Assembly (NCBI RefSeq): GCF_051014685.1
Contig: NW_027478524.1
Span: 868,001-932,000, forward strand
Origin: Ptiloglossa arizonensis
Taxonomy: Eukaryota > Arthropoda > Insecta > Hymenoptera > Colletidae
Direction: 5' to 3'
DNA: 64,000 bases
Below are positions 1 through 14,526 of this stretch, one piece after another (position 1 is the first letter of the stretch; every line of letters starts with the position of its first letter). The notes beneath the pieces are model-generated. The model was not told the DNA's origin. It made no database searches and saw nothing but the letters and a program-made list of their open reading frames with translations. The position numbers and the translations under genes are program-made.

Positions 1-276
1 AGATACGGAGAAACGAACAAAGAAACGGGGAAACGAACAAAGAAACGGAGAAACGAACAAAGAAACGGAGAAACGAACAAAGAAAGCGAGAAATAAATGG
101 AGAAACGAAGAAATAAACGGAGAAACGAAGAAAGAAACGGAGAAACGAAGATAGAAGCGGAGAAACGAAGAAAGAAACGGAGAAACGAAGAAAGAAACGG
201 AGAAACGAAGAAAGAAACGGAGAAACGAAGAAAGAAACTGAGAAACGAAGAAAGAAACGGAGAATCGGAGAAGTAA

Positions 277-800
277 ATGGAGAAACGAATAAATGGACCG
301 AGAAACGGAGAAAGAAACGGAGAAACGAACAAAGAATCGGAGAAACGAAGAAAGAAACGGAGAAACGTAGAAAGAAACGGAGAAACGCAGAAAGAAACGG
401 AGAAACGAAGAAAGAAACTGAGAAACGAAGAAAGAAACGGAGAAACGAAGAAAGAAACTGAGAAACGAAGAGAGAAACGGAGAAACGAAGGAAGAAAAGG
501 AGTAACGAAGAAAGAAACGAAGAAACGAAGAAAGAAACGGAGAAACGAAGAAAGAAACGGAGACACGAAGAAAGAAACGGAGAAACGAGGAAAGAAACGG
601 AGAAATAAATGGAGAGACGAAGAAATAAACCGAAAAACGGAAAAAGAAACGGAGAAACGAACAAAGAAACGGAGAAACGAACAAAGAAACGGAGAAACGA
701 ACAAAGAAACGGAGAAACGAACAAAGAAACGGAGAAACGAACAAAGAAACGGAGAAACGAACAAACAAAGGGAGAAATAAATGGAGAAACGAAGAAATAA
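277..800 (+). repeat. Long-range duplicate block inside the minisatellite, copy 1
   Basis: A run of distinctive unit variants here recurs in the same order at 5465-6068. The shared series starts with units containing aataaatggaccgag, then aaagaatcgg, aaacgtag and aaacgcag. The offset is 5188 bp at the start and 5268 bp at the end. The 80-bp difference equals four 20-bp units, so the copies differ by a whole-unit insertion or deletion. It shows that blocks of many units, not only single units, have been copied. Confidence 0.75.
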
Positions 801-2456
801 ACGGAGAAACGAAGAAAGAAACGGAGAAACGAAGATAGAAACGGAGAAACGAAGAAAGAAACGGAGAAACGAAGAAAGAAACGGAGAAACGAAGAAAGAT
901 ACGGAGAAACGAAGAAAGAAACTGAGAAACGCAGAAAGAAACGGTGAAACGAAGAAAGAAACGGAGAAACGAAGAAAGAAACGGAGTAACGAAGAAAGAA
1001 TCGAAGTGACGAAGAAAGAAACGGAGAAATAAATGGAGAAACGAAGAAATAAACCGAGAAACGGAAAACGAAACGGAGAAACGAACAAAGAAACGGAGAA
1101 ACGAAGAAAGAAACGGAGAAAGGGACAAAGAAACGGAGAAACGAACAAAGAAACGGAGAAACGAACAAAGAAAGGGAGAAACCGAGAAATAAATGGAGAA
1201 ACGTAGAAATAAACGGAGAAACGAAGAAAGAAACGGAGAAACAAAGAAAGAAACGGAGAAACGAACAAAGAAACGGAGAAACGAACAATGAAACGGAGAA
1301 ATGAACAAAGAAACGGTGAAACGAACAAAGAAACGGAGAAACGAAGAAAGAAACGAAGAAACGTAGAAACGGAGAAATAAATGGGGAAACGAAGAAAGAA
1401 ACGGAGAAACGAACAAAGAAACGCAGAAACGAAGAACGAAACGGAGAAACGAAGAAAGAAACGGAGAAACGAAGAAACGATGAAAGAAACGGAGAAACGA
1501 AGAAAGAAACGGGGAAACGAAGAAAGAAACGGAGAAACGAAGAAAGAAACTGAGAAACGCAGAAAGAAACGGAGAATCGGAGAAGTAAATGGAGAAACGA
1601 ATAAATGGACAGAGAAACGGAGAAAGAATCGAAGAGACGAAGAAAGAAACGGAGAAATAAATGGAGAAACGAAGAAATAAACCGAGAAACGGAAAACGAA
1701 ACGGAGAAACGAACAAAGAAACGGAGAAACGAAGAAAGAAACGGAGAAAGGGACAAAGAAACGGAGAAACGAACAAAGAAACGGAGAAACGAAGAAAGAA
1801 ACGGAGAAACAAAGAAAGAAACGGAGAAACGAAGAAAGAAACGGAGAGACGAAGAAAGAAACGGAGAAACGAAGAAAGAAACGGAGAAACGAAGAAAGAA
1901 ACGGAGAAACGAAGAAAGAAACGGAGATAGGAACAAAGAAACGGGGAAACGAACAAAGAAACGGAGAAACGAAGAAAGAAACGGAGAAACGAACAAAGAA
2001 ACGGAGAAACGAACAAAGAAACGGAGAAACGAACAAAGAAACGGAGGAAGAAAGAATCGAAGAAACGGAGAAAGAAACGGAGAAACGAAGAAAGAAACAG
2101 AGAGACGAACAAAGAAACGCAGAAACGAAGAATGAAACGGAGAAACGAAGAAATGAACGGAGAAATGAGGAAGGAAACGGAGAAACAAAGAAAGGAACGG
2201 AGAAACGAAGAAAGAAACGGAGAAACGGACAAAGAAACGGAGAAACGAAGAAAGAAACGGAGAAACGAAGAATGAAACGGAGAAACGAAGAAAGAAACGG
2301 AGAAACGAAGAAAGAAACGGAGAAACGAACATAGAAACGGAGAAACGAAGAAAGAAACGGAGAAAAGAAGAAAGAAACGGCGAAACGAAGAAAGAAACGG
2401 AGATACTAACAAAGAAACGAAGAAACGAAGAAAGAAACGGAGAATCGAAGAAATAA

Positions 2457-2700
2457 ATGGAGAAGCAAAGAAATAGACCGAGAAACGGAGAAAGAAACGG
2501 AGAAACGAACAAAGAAACGGAGAAACGAAGAAAGAAACGGACAAACGAAGAAAGTAACGGGGAAACGAACAAAGAAACGGAGAAACGAAGAAAGAAACGG
2601 AGAAACGAAGAAAGAAACGGAGAAACGAAGAAAGAAACGGAGAAACGAACAAAGAAACGGAGAAACGAAGAAAGAAACGCAGAAACGAAGAAAGAAACGG
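2457..2700 (+). repeat. Variant block repeated three times in the minisatellite
   Basis: The block begins with the unusual units atggagaagcaaag and aaatagaccgag. It recurs in the same order at about 3385 and 6812, with offsets of 928 and 3427 bp. The matching flanks at 2380-2457 and 3300-3385 are also shared. This supports nested segmental duplication of hundreds of bases within the array. Confidence 0.7.
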
Positions 2701-3776
2701 AGAAATGAAGAAAGAAACGGAGAAACGAAGAAAGAAACGGGGAAACGAAGAATGAAACGGAGAAACGAAGAAAGAAGCGGAGAAATATATGGAGAAACGA
2801 AGAAATAAACGGAGAAACGAACAAGGAAACGGAGAAGCGAAGAAAGAGACGGAGAAACGAAGAAAGAAACGAAGGAAGAAACGGAGAAACGAAGAAAGAA
2901 ACGGAGAAACAAAGAAAGAAACGGAGAAACGAGCAAAGAAACGGAGAAACGAACAAAGAAACGGAGAAATGAACAAAGAAACGGAGAAACGAACAAAGAA
3001 ACGGAGAAACGGAGAAATAAATATAGAAACGAAGAAATGAACGGAGAAACGAAGAAAGAAACGGAGAAACGAAGAAAGAAACGGAGAAACGAAGAAAGAA
3101 ACGGAGAAACGAAGAAAGAAACGGAGAAATAAATGGAGAAACGAAGAAATAAACAGAGAAACGGAAAAAGAAACGGAGAAACGAAGAAAGAAACGGAGAA
3201 ACGAACAAAGAAACGGAGAAATAAATGGAGAAAGGAAGAAATAAACGGAGAAACGAAGAAAGAAACGGAGAAACGAAGAAAGAAACGGAGAAAAGAAGAA
3301 AGAAACGGCGAAACGAAGAAAGAAACGGAGATACGAACAAAGAAACGAAGAAACGAAGAAAGAAACGGAGAATCGAAGAAATAAATGGAGAAGCAAAGAA
3401 ATAGACCGAGAAACGGAGAAAGAAACGGAGAAACGAACAAAGAAACGGAGAAACGAAGAAAGAAACGGACAAACGAAGAAAGTAACGGGGAAACGAACAA
3501 AGAAACGGAGAAACGAAGAAAGAAACGGAGAAACGAAGAAAGAAACGGAGAAACGAAGAAAGAAACGGAGAAACGAACAAAGAAACGGAGAAACGAAGAA
3601 AGAAACGGAGTAACGAAGAAAGAAACGGAGAAACGAAGAATGAAACGGAGAAATAAATGGAGAAACGAAGAAATAAACCGAAAAACGGAAGAAGAAACGG
3701 AGAAACGAACAAAGAAACGGAGAAACGAACAAAGAAACGGAGAAACGAAGACAGAAACGGAGGAACGGAGAAATAA

Positions 3777-4640
3777 ATGGAGAAACGAAGAAATAAACGG
3801 AGAAACGAAGAAATAAACGGAGAAACGAAGAATGAAACGGAGAAACGAAGAAAGAGACGGAGAAATAAATGGAGAAACGAAGTTATAAACGGAGAAACGA
3901 AGAAAGAAACGGAGAAACGGAGAAATAAATGGAGAAAAGAAGAAATAAACGGAGAAACGAAGAAAGAAACGGAGAAACGAAGAAAGAAACGGAGAAACTT
4001 AGAAACAAACGGAGTAACGAAGAAAGAAACGAAGAAACGATGAAAGAAACGGAGAAATAAATGGAGAAACGAAGAAATAAACCGAGAAACGGAAAACGAA
4101 ACGGAGAAACGAACAAAGAAACGGAGAAACGAAGAAAGAAACGGAGAAACGGACAAAGAAACGGATAAACGAACAAAGAAACGGAGAAACGAACAAAGAA
4201 ACGGAGAAATAAATGGAGAAACGAAGAAATAAACGGAGAAACGAACAAGGAAACGGAGAAACGAAGAAAGAAACGGGGAAGCAGAAGAAAGAAACGGAGA
4301 AACGAAGAAAGAAACGGAGAAACGAAGGAAGAAACGGAGATACGAACAAAGAAACGGAGAAACGAAGAAAGCAACAGAGAATCGGAGAAATAAATGGAGA
4401 AACGAAGAAATAGACCGAGAAACGGAGAAAGAAACGGAGAAACGAACGAAGAAATGGAGAAACGAAGAAAGAAACGGAGAAACGAAGAAAGAAACGGGGA
4501 AACGATCAAAGAAACGGAGAGACGAAGAAAGCAACCGAGAAACGAAGAAAGAAACGGAGAAACGAAGAAAGAAACGGAAAAACGAAGAAAGAAACGGAGA
4601 AACGAAGAAAGAAACGGAGAAACGAAGAATGAAACGGAGA
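3777..4640 (+). repeat. Block duplicated about 3.3-3.5 kb downstream
   Basis: The unit series here, which includes aacttagaaacaaacgg and aaagcaaccgag, reappears at 7264-7890. The offset is 3487 bp at the left end and 3294 bp further right, so the copies differ by a net loss of about 190 bp. Together with the neighbouring shared block near 3385 and 6812, it indicates that roughly 3.1-4.6 kb and 6.6-7.9 kb descend from one larger duplication. Confidence 0.65.
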
Positions 4641-5464
4641 AACGAGGAAAGAAACGGAGAAATAAATGGAGAGACGAAGAAATAAACCGAAAAACGGAAA
4701 AAGAAACGGAGAAACGAACAAAGAAACGGAGAAACGAACAAAGAAACGGGGAAACGAACAAAGAAACGGAGAAATGAACAAAGAAACGGAGAAACGAACA
4801 AAGAAACGGAGAAACGGAGAAAGAAACGGAGAAACGAAGAAAGAAACGGAGAAAAGAACAAAGAAACGCAGAAGCGAAGAATGAAACGGAGAAACGAAGA
4901 AAGAAACGGACAAACGAAGAAACGATGAAAGAAAGGAGAAACGCAGACAGAAACGGAGAAACGAAGAAAGAAACGGAGAAACGAAGAAAGAAACGGAGAA
5001 ACGAAGAAAGAAACGGAGAAACGAAGAAAGAAACTGAGAAACGAAGAGAGAAACGGAGAAACGAAGGAAGAAAAGGAGTAACGAAGAAAGAAACGAAGAA
5101 ACGAAGAAAGAAACGGAGAAACGAAGAAAGAAACGGAGAAACGAAGAATGAAACGGAGAAACGAGGAAAGAAACGGAGAAATAAATGGAGAGACGAAGAA
5201 ATAAACCGAAAAACGGAAAAAGAAACGGAGAAACGAAGAAAGAAACGGGGAAACGAACAAAGAAACGGAGAAACGAAGAAAGCAACCGAGAAACGAAGAA
5301 AGAAACGGAGAAACGAAGAAAGAAACGGAAAAACGAAGAAAGAAACGGAGAAACGAAGATAGAAACGGAGAAACGAAGAAAGAAACGGAGAAACGAAGAA
5401 AGAAACGGAGAAACGAAGAAAGAAACGGTGAAACGAAGAAAGAAACGGAGAATCTTAGAAGTAA

Positions 5465-6068
5465 ATGGAGAAACGAATAAATGGACCGAGAAACGGAGAA
5501 AGAAACGGTGAAACGAACAAAGAATCGGAGAAACGAAGAAAGAAACGGAGAAACGTAGAAAGAAACGGAGAAACGCAGAAAGAAACGGAGAAACGAAGAA
5601 AGAAACTGAGAAACGAAGAAAGAAACGGAGAAACGAAGAAAGAAACGGAGAAACGAAGAAAGAAACGGAGAAACGAAGAAAGAAACGGAGAAACGAAGAT
5701 AGAAACGGAGAAACGAAGAAAGAAACTGAGAAACGAAGAGAGAAACGGAGAAACGAAGGAAGAAAAGGAGTAACGAAGAAAGAAACGAAGAAACGAAGAA
5801 AGAAACGGAGAAACGATGAAAGAAACGGAGACACGAAGAAAGAAACGGAGAAACGCGGAAAGAAACGGAGAAATAAATGGAGAGACGAAGAAATAAACCG
5901 AAAAACGGAAAAAGAAACGGAGAAACGAACAAAGAAACGGAGAAACGAACAAAGAAACGGAGAAACGAACAAAGAAACGGAGAAACGAACAAAGAAACGG
6001 AGAAACGAACAAAGAAACGGAGAAACGAACAAAGAAAGGGAGAAATAAATGGAGAAACGAAGAAATAA
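5465..6068 (+). repeat. Long-range duplicate block inside the minisatellite, copy 2
   Basis: This is the second copy of the variant series found at 277-800. It is separated by about 5.2 kb and is longer by 80 bp, or four 20-bp units. Several single-base differences, such as one tgaaacg for agaaacg near the start, show that the duplication is not a trivial exact copy. Confidence 0.75.
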
Positions 6069-9000
6069 ACGGAGAAACGAAGAAAGAAACGGAGAAACGA
6101 AGAAATGAACGGAGAAATGAGGAAGGAAACGGAGAAACAAAGAAAGGAACGGAGAAACGAAGAAAGAAACGGAGAAACGAACAAAGAAACGGAGAAAAGA
6201 ACAAAGAAACGGAGAAACGAACAAAGAAACGGAGAAACGAAGAAAGAAACGGAGAAACAAAGAAAGAAACGGAGAAACGGAGAAAGAAACGGAGATACGA
6301 AGAAAGAAATGGAGAAACGAACAAAGAAACGGAGAAACGAACAAAGAAACCGAGAAAGGAAGACAGAAACGGAGAAACGAAGAAATAAACGGAGAAACGA
6401 AGAAAGAATCGAAGAAACGATAAAGAAACGGAGAAACGAAGATAGAAACGGAGAAACGAACAAAGAAACGGGGAAACGAAGAAAGAAACGGAGAAACGAA
6501 GAAAGAAACGGAGAAACGAAGAAAGAAACGGAGAAACGAAGAAAGAAACGGAGAAATAAATGGAGAAACGAAGAAATAAACAGAGAAACGGAAAAAGAAA
6601 CGGAGAAACGAACAAAGAAACGGAGAAACGAACAAAGAAACGGAGAAATAAATGGAGAAACGAAGAAATAAACGGAGAAACGAAGAAAGAAACGGAGAAA
6701 CGAAGAAAGGAACGGAGAAAAGAAGAAAGAAACGGCGAAACGAAGAAAGAAACGGAGATACGAACAAAGAAACGAAGAAACGAAGAATGAAACGGAGAAT
6801 CGAAGAAATAAATGGAGAAGCAAAGAAATAGACCGAGAAACGGAGAATGAAACGGAGAAACGAACAAAGAAACGGAGAAACGAAGAAAGAAACGGACAAA
6901 CGAAGAAAGAAACGGGGAAACGAACAAAGAAACGGAGAAACGAAGAAAGAAACGGAGAAACGAAGAAAGAAACGGAGAAACGAAGAAAGAAACGGAGAAA
7001 CGAACAAAGAAACGGAGAAACGAACAAAGAAACGGAGAAACGAAGAAAGAAACGCAGAAACGCACAAAGAAACGGAGAAACGAATAAAGAGACGGAGAAA
7101 CGAAGAAAGAAACGGAGAAACGAAGAAAGAAACGGAGAAATAATTGGAGAAACGAAGAAATAAACCGAAAAACGGAAGAAGAAACGGAGAAACGAACAAA
7201 GAAACGGAGAAACGAACAAAGAAACGGAGAAACGAAGAAAGAAACGGAGGAACGGAGAAATAAATGGAGAAACGAAGAAATAAACGGAGAAACGAAGAAA
7301 TAAACGGAGAAACGAAGAATGAAACGGAGAAACGAAGAAAGAAACGGAGAAATAAATGGAGAAACGAAGATATAAACGGAGAAACGAAGAAAGAAACGGA
7401 GAAACGGAGAAATAAATGGAGAAAAGAAGAAATAAACGGAGAAACGAAGAAAGAAACGGAGAAACGAAGAAAGAAACGGAGAAACTTAGAAACAAACGGA
7501 GTAACGAAGAAAGAAACGAAGAAACAATGAAAGAAACGGAGAAATAAATGGAGAAACGAAGAAATAAACCGAGAAACGGAAAACGAAACGGAGAAACGAA
7601 CAAAGAAACGGAGAAACGAAGAAAGAAACGGAGATACGAACAAAGAAACGGAGAAACGAAGAAAGAAACAGAGAATCGGAGAAATAAATGGAGAAACGAA
7701 GAAATAGACCGAGAAACGGAGAAAGAAACGGAGAAACGAACAAAGAAATGGAGAAACGAAGAAAGAAACGGAGAAACGAAGAAAGAAACGGGGAAACGAT
7801 CAAAGAAACGGAGAAACGAAGAAAGCAACCGAGAAACGAAGAAAGAAACGGAGAAACGAAGAAAGAAACGGAAAAACGAAGAAAGAAACGGAGAAACGAA
7901 GAAAGAAACGCAGAAACGAACAAAGAAACGGAGAAACGAAGAAAGAAACGGAGAAACTAAGAAAGAAACGGAGAAACGAAGAAATAAATGGAGAAACGAA
8001 GAAATAAACGGAGAAACGAAGAAAGAAGCGGAGAATCGAAGAAAGAAACGGAGAAACGAAGAAAGAAACGGAGAAACGGAGAAATAAATGGAGAAACGAA
8101 GAAATAAACGGAGAGACGAAGAAAGAAACGGAGAAACGAAGAAAGCAACGGAGAAACGAAGAAAGAAACGGAGAAACGGAGAAATAAATGGAGAATCGAA
8201 GGAATAAACCGAGAAACGGAGAAAGAAACGGAGAAACGAAGGAATAAACCGAGAAACGGGAAACGGAGAAACGATGAAACGAAGGAAGAATCAGAGAAAC
8301 GAAGAAAGAAACGGAGAAATGAAGAAAGAAACGGAGAATCGAAGAAACAAACGGAGAAACGAAAAAAGAAACGGAGAAACGAAGAAAGAAACGAAGAAAC
8401 GGAGAAATAAATGGAGAAACGAAGAAATAAACGTAGAAACGAAGAAAGAAACGGAGAAACGAGGAAAGAAACGGAGAAACGAAGATAGAAACGTAGTAAT
8501 GAAGAAAGAAACGATGAAACGCCGAAAGAAACGGAGAAACGAACAAAGAAACGGAGAAACGAAGAAAGAAACGAAGAAACGGAGAAACGGAGAAATAAAT
8601 GGGGAAACGAAGAAATAAACGGAGAAACGAAGAAAGAAACGGAGAAACGAAGATAGAAACGTAGTAATGAAGAAAGAAACGAAGAAACGGAGAAATAAAT
8701 GGAGAAACGAAGAAATAAACGTAGAAACGAAGAAAGAAACGGAGAAACGAGGAAAGAAACGGAGAAACGAAGATAGAAACGTAGTAATGAAGAAAGAAAC
8801 GATGAAACGCCGAAAGAAACGGAGAAACGAACAAAGAAACGGAGAAACGAAGAAAGAAACGGAGAAACAAAGAAATAAACGGAGAATCGAACAAGGAAAC
8901 GGAGAAACGAAGAAATAAATGGAGAAACGAAGAAATAAACGGAGAAACGAAGAAAGAAACGGAGAAACGAACAAAGAAACGGAGAAACGAAGAAAGAAAC

Positions 9001-9645
9001 GAAGAAACGGAGAAACGGAGAAATAAATGGGGAAACGAAGAAATAAACGGAGAAACGAAGAAAGAAACGGAGAATCGAAGAAAGAAACGGAGGAACGAAG
9101 AAAGAAACGGAGAAACGGAGAAATAAATGGAGAAACGAAGAAATAAACGGAGAGACGAAGAAAGAAACGGAGAAACGAAGAAAGAAACGGAGAAACGAAG
9201 AAAGAAACGGAGAAACGGAGAAATAAATGGAGAAACGAAGGAATAAACCGTGAAACGGAGAAAGAAACGGAGAAACGAAGGAATAAACCGAGAAACGGAG
9301 AAACGGAGAAACGATGAAACGAAGGAAGAATCGGAGAAACGAAGAAAGAAACGGAGAAATGAAGAAAGAAACGGAGAATCGAAGAAACAAACGGAGAAAC
9401 GAAGAAAGAAACGGAGAAACGAAGAAAGAAACGAAGAAACGAAGAAAGAAACGGAGAAACGAAGAAAGAAACGGAGAAACGATGAAAGAAACGGAGATAC
9501 GAAGAAAGAAACGGAGAAGCGAACAAAGAAACGGAGAAACGGAGAAATAAATGGAGAAACGAAGGAATAAACCGAGAAACGGAGAAAGAAACGGAGAAAC
9601 GAAGGATGAAACGGAGAAACGAAGAAAGAAACGCAGAAACGAAGA

Positions 9646-11060
9646 ATGAAACGGAGAAACGAAGGAATATACGGAGAAATGAAGAAACAAACGCAGAAAC
9701 AAAGAAAGAAACGGAGAAACCAACAAAGAAACGGAGAAACGAAGGATGAAACGGAGAAACGAAGAAAGAACCGGAGAAATAAATGGAGAAACGAAGATAT
9801 AAACGGAGAAACGAAGAAAGAAACGGAGAAAAGAAGGGAGAAACGGAGAATCGAAGAAAGAAACGAAGAAACGAAGAAAGAAACGGAGAAACGGAGAAAT
9901 AAATGGAGAAACGAAGAAATAAACGGAGAGACGAAGAAAGAAACGGAGAAACGAAGAAAGAAACGGAGAAACGAAGAAAGAAACGGAGAAACGGAGAAAT
10001 AAATGGAGAAACGAAGGAATAAACCGAGAAACGGAGAAACGGAGAAACGATGAAACGAAGGAAGAATCGGAGAAACGAAGAAAGAAACGGAGAAATAAAG
10101 AAAGAAACGGAGAATCGAAGAAACAAACGGAGAAACGAAGAAAGAAACGGAGAAACGAAGAAAGAAACGAAGAAAGAAACGGAGAAACGAAGAAAGAAAC
10201 GGAGAAACGAAGAAAGAAACGGAGATACGAAGAAAGAAACGGAGAAGCGAACAAAGAAACGGAGAAACGGAGAAATAAATGGAGAAACGAAGGAATAAAC
10301 CGAGAAACGGAGAAAGAAACGGAGAAACGGAGAAATAAATGGAGAAACGAAGGAATAAACGTAGAAACGAACAAAGAAACGGAGAAACGAAGAAAGAAAC
10401 GGAGAAACGAAGAAATAAACGGAGAAACGAACAAGGAAACGGAGAAACGGAGAAAGAAACGGAGAAACGAAGGATGAAACGGAGAAACGAAGAAAGAAAC
10501 GCAGAAACGAAGAATGAAGCGGAGAAACGAAGGAATATACGGAGAAATGAAGAAACAAACGCAGAAACAAAGAAAGAAACGGAGAAACCAACAAAGAAAC
10601 GGAGAAACGAAGAATGAAACGGAGAAACGAAGAAAGAACCGGAGAAATAAATGGAGAAACGAAGATATAAACGGAGAAACGAAGAAAGAAACGGAGAAAA
10701 GAAGGGAGAAACGGAGAAACGAAGGAAGAAACGGAGTAACGAAGAAAGAAACGAAGAAACGAAGAAAGAAACGGAGAATCGGAGAAATAAATGGAGAAAC
10801 GAAGGAATAAACCGAGAAACGGAGAAAGAAACAGAGAAACGAACAAAGAAACGGAGAAACGAACAAAGAAACGGAGAAACGAACAAAGAAACGGAGAAAC
10901 GGAGAAAGAAACGGAGAAACGAAGGATGAAACGGAGAAACGAAGAAAGAAACGCAGAAACGAAGAATGAAACGGAGAAACGAAGGAATATACGGAGAAAT
11001 GAAGAAACAAACGCAGAAACAAAGAAAGAAACGGAGAAACCAACAAAGAAACGGAGAAAC
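9646..11060 (+). repeat. Three related blocks with rare units
   Basis: The rare series gaaggaatatacgg, gaagaaacaaacgcag and gagaaaccaacaaag occurs around 9661, 10530 and 10981. The offsets are about 868 and 452 bp. Diverged relatives with gaagaaatatacgg are present near 12731 and 13971. These rare units make useful landmarks for reading the array's duplication history. Confidence 0.65.
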
Positions 11061-11297
11061 GAAGGATGAAAGGAGAAACGAAGAAAGAACCGGGGAAATA
11101 AATGGAGAAACGAAGAAAGAAAGGGAGAAAAGGAGAAAGAAACGGAGAAACGAAGAGAGAAACGGAGAAACGAAGAAAGAAACGAAGAAACGAAGAAAGA
11201 AACGGAGAATCGGAGTAATAAATGGAGAAACGAAGAAATAAACCGAGAAACGCAGATAGAAACGGAGAAACGGAGAAATAAATGGAGAAACGAAGGA

Positions 11298-11573
11298 ATG
11301 AACCGAGAAACGGAGAAACGGAGAAACGATGAAACGAAGGAAGAATCGGAGAAACGAAGAAAGAAACGGAGAAATGAAGAAAGAAACGAAGAAACGAAGA
11401 AACGAAGAAAGAAACGGAGAAACGAAGAAATAAACGGAGAAACGAAGAAAGAAACAGAGAAACGAAGAAAGAAACGGAGAAACGAAGAAAGAAACGGAGA
11501 AACGAACACAGAAACGGAGAAACGAAGAAAGAAACGGAGAAACGGAGAAATAAATGGAGAAACGAAGAAATAA
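11298..11573 (+). repeat. Block repeated at 13138 and 17154
   Basis: The block starts with paired octamers (cggagaaacggagaaacgatg) and continues through gaaggaagaatcgg and the short unit gaagaaacgaagaaacgaag. Near-identical copies begin at 13138 and 17154, with offsets of 1840 and 4016 bp. The 13138 and 17154 copies match closely over about 275 bp. Confidence 0.7.
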
Positions 11574-14269
11574 ACGGAGAAACGCAGAAAGAAACGGAGA
11601 AACGAAGAAAGAAACGGAGAAACGGAGAAATAAATGGAGAAACGAAGAAATAAACGGAGAAACGGGGAAAGAAACGGAGAAACGAAGAAAGAAACGGAGA
11701 AACGGAGAAATAAATGGAGAAACGAAGAAATAAACGGAGAAACGGAGAAAGAAACGGAGAAACGAAGAAAGAAACGGAGAAACGAAGAAAGCAACGGAGT
11801 AACGAAGAAAGAAACGAAGAAACGAAGAAAGAAACGGAGAAACGGAGAAACGATGAAACGAAGGAAGAATCGGAGAAACCAAGAAAGAAACGGAGAAATG
11901 AAGAAAGAAACGAAGAAACGAAGAAACGAAGAAAGAAACGGAGAAATAAATGGAGAAACGAAGAAATAAACGGAGAAACGGAGAAAGAAACGGAGAAACG
12001 AAGAAAGAAACGGAGATACGAAGAAAGCAACGGAGTAACGAAGAAACAAACGAAGAAACGAAGAAAGAAACGGAGAAACGGAGAAACGATGAAACGATGA
12101 AACGAAGGAAGAATCGGAGAAACGAAGAAAGAAACGGAGAAATGAACAAAGAAACAAAGAAACGAAGAAACGAAGAAATAAACGGAGAAACGAAGAAAGA
12201 AACGGAGAAATAAATGGAGAAACGAAGATATAAACGGAGAAGCGAAGAAAGAAACGGAGAAACGTAGAAACGATGAAAGCTGGGCAGAAACGAAGAAAGA
12301 AACGGAGAATCGAAGAAACAAACGGAGAAACGAAGAAAGAAACGGAGAAACGAAGAAAGAAACGGAGAAACGGAGAAATAAATGGAGAAACGAAGAAATA
12401 AACGGAGAAACGGAGAAGGAACCGGAGAAACGAAGAAAGAAACGGAGAAACGAAGAAAGCAACGGAGTAACGAAGAAAGAAACAAAGAAACGAAGAAAGA
12501 AACGGAGAAACGAACAAAGAAACGGAGAAACGAAGAAAGAAACGGAGAGACTAAGAAAGAAACGGAGAAACGAAGAAAGAAACGGAGAAACGAAGAAAGA
12601 AACGGAGATACGAGGAAAGAAACGGAGAAACGAACAAAGAAACGGAGAAACGAACAAAGAAACGGAGAAACGAACAAAGAAACGGTGAAACGAACAAAGA
12701 AACGCAGAAACGGAGAATGAAACGGAGAAACGAAGAAATATACGGAGAAATGAAGAAACAAACGGAGAAACAAAGAAAGAAACGGAGAAACAAACAAAGA
12801 AACGAAGAAACGAAGGATGAAACGGAGAAACGAAGAAAGAAACGGAGAAACGTAGAAAGAAACTGAGAAACGAAGAAAGAAACGGAGAAACGGAGGAATA
12901 AATGGAGAAACGAAGAAACAAACGGAGAAACGAAGAAAGAAACGGAGAAACGAAGAAAGAAACAGAGTAACGAAGATAGAAACGAAGAAACGAAGAAAGA
13001 AAAGGAGAAACGAACAAAGAAACGGAGAAACGAAGAAAGAAACGGAGAAACGAAGAAAGAAACGCAGTAACGATGAAAGAAACGGAGAAACGAAGAAAGA
13101 AACGGAGAATCGGAGAAATAAATGGAGAAACGAAGGAATGAACCGAGAAACGGAGAAACGGAGAAACGATGAAACGAAGGAAGAATCGGAGAAACGAAGA
13201 AAGAAACGGAGAAATGAAGAAAGAAACGAAGAAACGAAGAAACGAAGAAAGAAACGGAGAAACGAAGAAATAAACGGAGAAACGAAGAAAGAAACAGAGA
13301 AACGGAGAAAGAAACGGAGAATCGAAGAAACAAATGGAGAAACAAAGAAAGAAACGGAGAAACGAAGAAAGAAACGGAGAAACGGAGAAATAATTGGAGA
13401 AACGAAGAAATAAACAGAGAAACGAAGAAAGAAATGGAGAAACGAAGGAAGAAACGGAGAAACGAACACAGAAACGGAGAAACGAAGAAAGAAACGGAGA
13501 AACGAAGAAAGAAACGGAGAAACGGACAAAGAAACGGAGAAAGGAAGGAAGAAACGGAGAAACGAAGAAAGAAACAGAGAAACGAAGAAAGAAACGGAGA
13601 ATCGAAGAAACAAACGGAGAAACGAAGAAAGAAACAGAGAAACGGAGAAATAAATGGAGAAACGAAGAAATAAATGGAGAAACGAAGAAAGAAACGGAGA
13701 AACGAACAAAGAAACGAAGAAACGAAGAAAGAAACGGAGAAACGAAGAAAGAAACGGAGAAACGAAGAAGGAAACGGAGAAACTAAGAAAGAAACGGAGA
13801 AACGAAGAAAGAAACGGAGAAACGAAGAAAGAAACGGAGATACGAAGAAAGAAACGGAGAAACGAACTAAGAAACGGAGAAACGAACAAACAAACGTAGA
13901 AACGGAGAAGCGAACAAAGAAACGGAGAAACGAACAAAGAAACGCAGAAACGGAGAATGAAAAGGAGAAACGAAGAAATATACGGAGAAATGAAGAAACA
14001 AACGGAGAAACAAAGAAAGAAACGAAGAAACCAACAAAGAAACGGAGAAACGAAGGATGAAACGGAGAAACGAAGGATGAAACGGAGAAACGAAGAAAGA
14101 AACGGAGAAATAAATGGAGAAACGAAGATATAAACGGAGAAACGAAGAAAGAAACGGAGAAACGAAGAAACGATGAAAGAAAGCAGAAACGAAGAAAGAA
14201 ACGGAGAAACGAAGAAAGAAACGGTGAAACGAAGAAAGAAACGGAGAAACGAAGAAAGAAACGGAGAAA

Positions 14270-14526
14270 CGAACAAAGAAACGGAGAAACGAAGAAATAA
14301 ACGGAGAAACGAACAAGGAAACGGAGAAACGAGCAAATAAATGGAGAAACGAAGAAATAAACGGAGAAACGAAGAAAGAAACGGAGACATAAATGGAGAA
14401 ACGAAGATATAAACGGAGAAACGAAGAAAGAAACGGAGAAACGAAGAAACGATGAAAGCCGTGCAGAAACGAAGAAAGAAACGGAGAAACGAAGAAAGAA
14501 ACGGAGAAACGAACACAGAAACGGAG
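14270..14526 (+). repeat. Duplicate block with the motif gatgaaagccgtgcag, copy 1
   Basis: The block contains the rare units gagcaaataaatgg, gagacataaatgg and gatgaaagccgtgcag. It recurs at 15149-15405 with an exact 879-bp offset at two independent landmarks (14331 and 15210; 14452 and 15331). A third, diverged form, gatgaaagctgggcag, is at about 12274. The copy here loses phase just after 14526, where one unit reads cggagaacgaag. Confidence 0.75.
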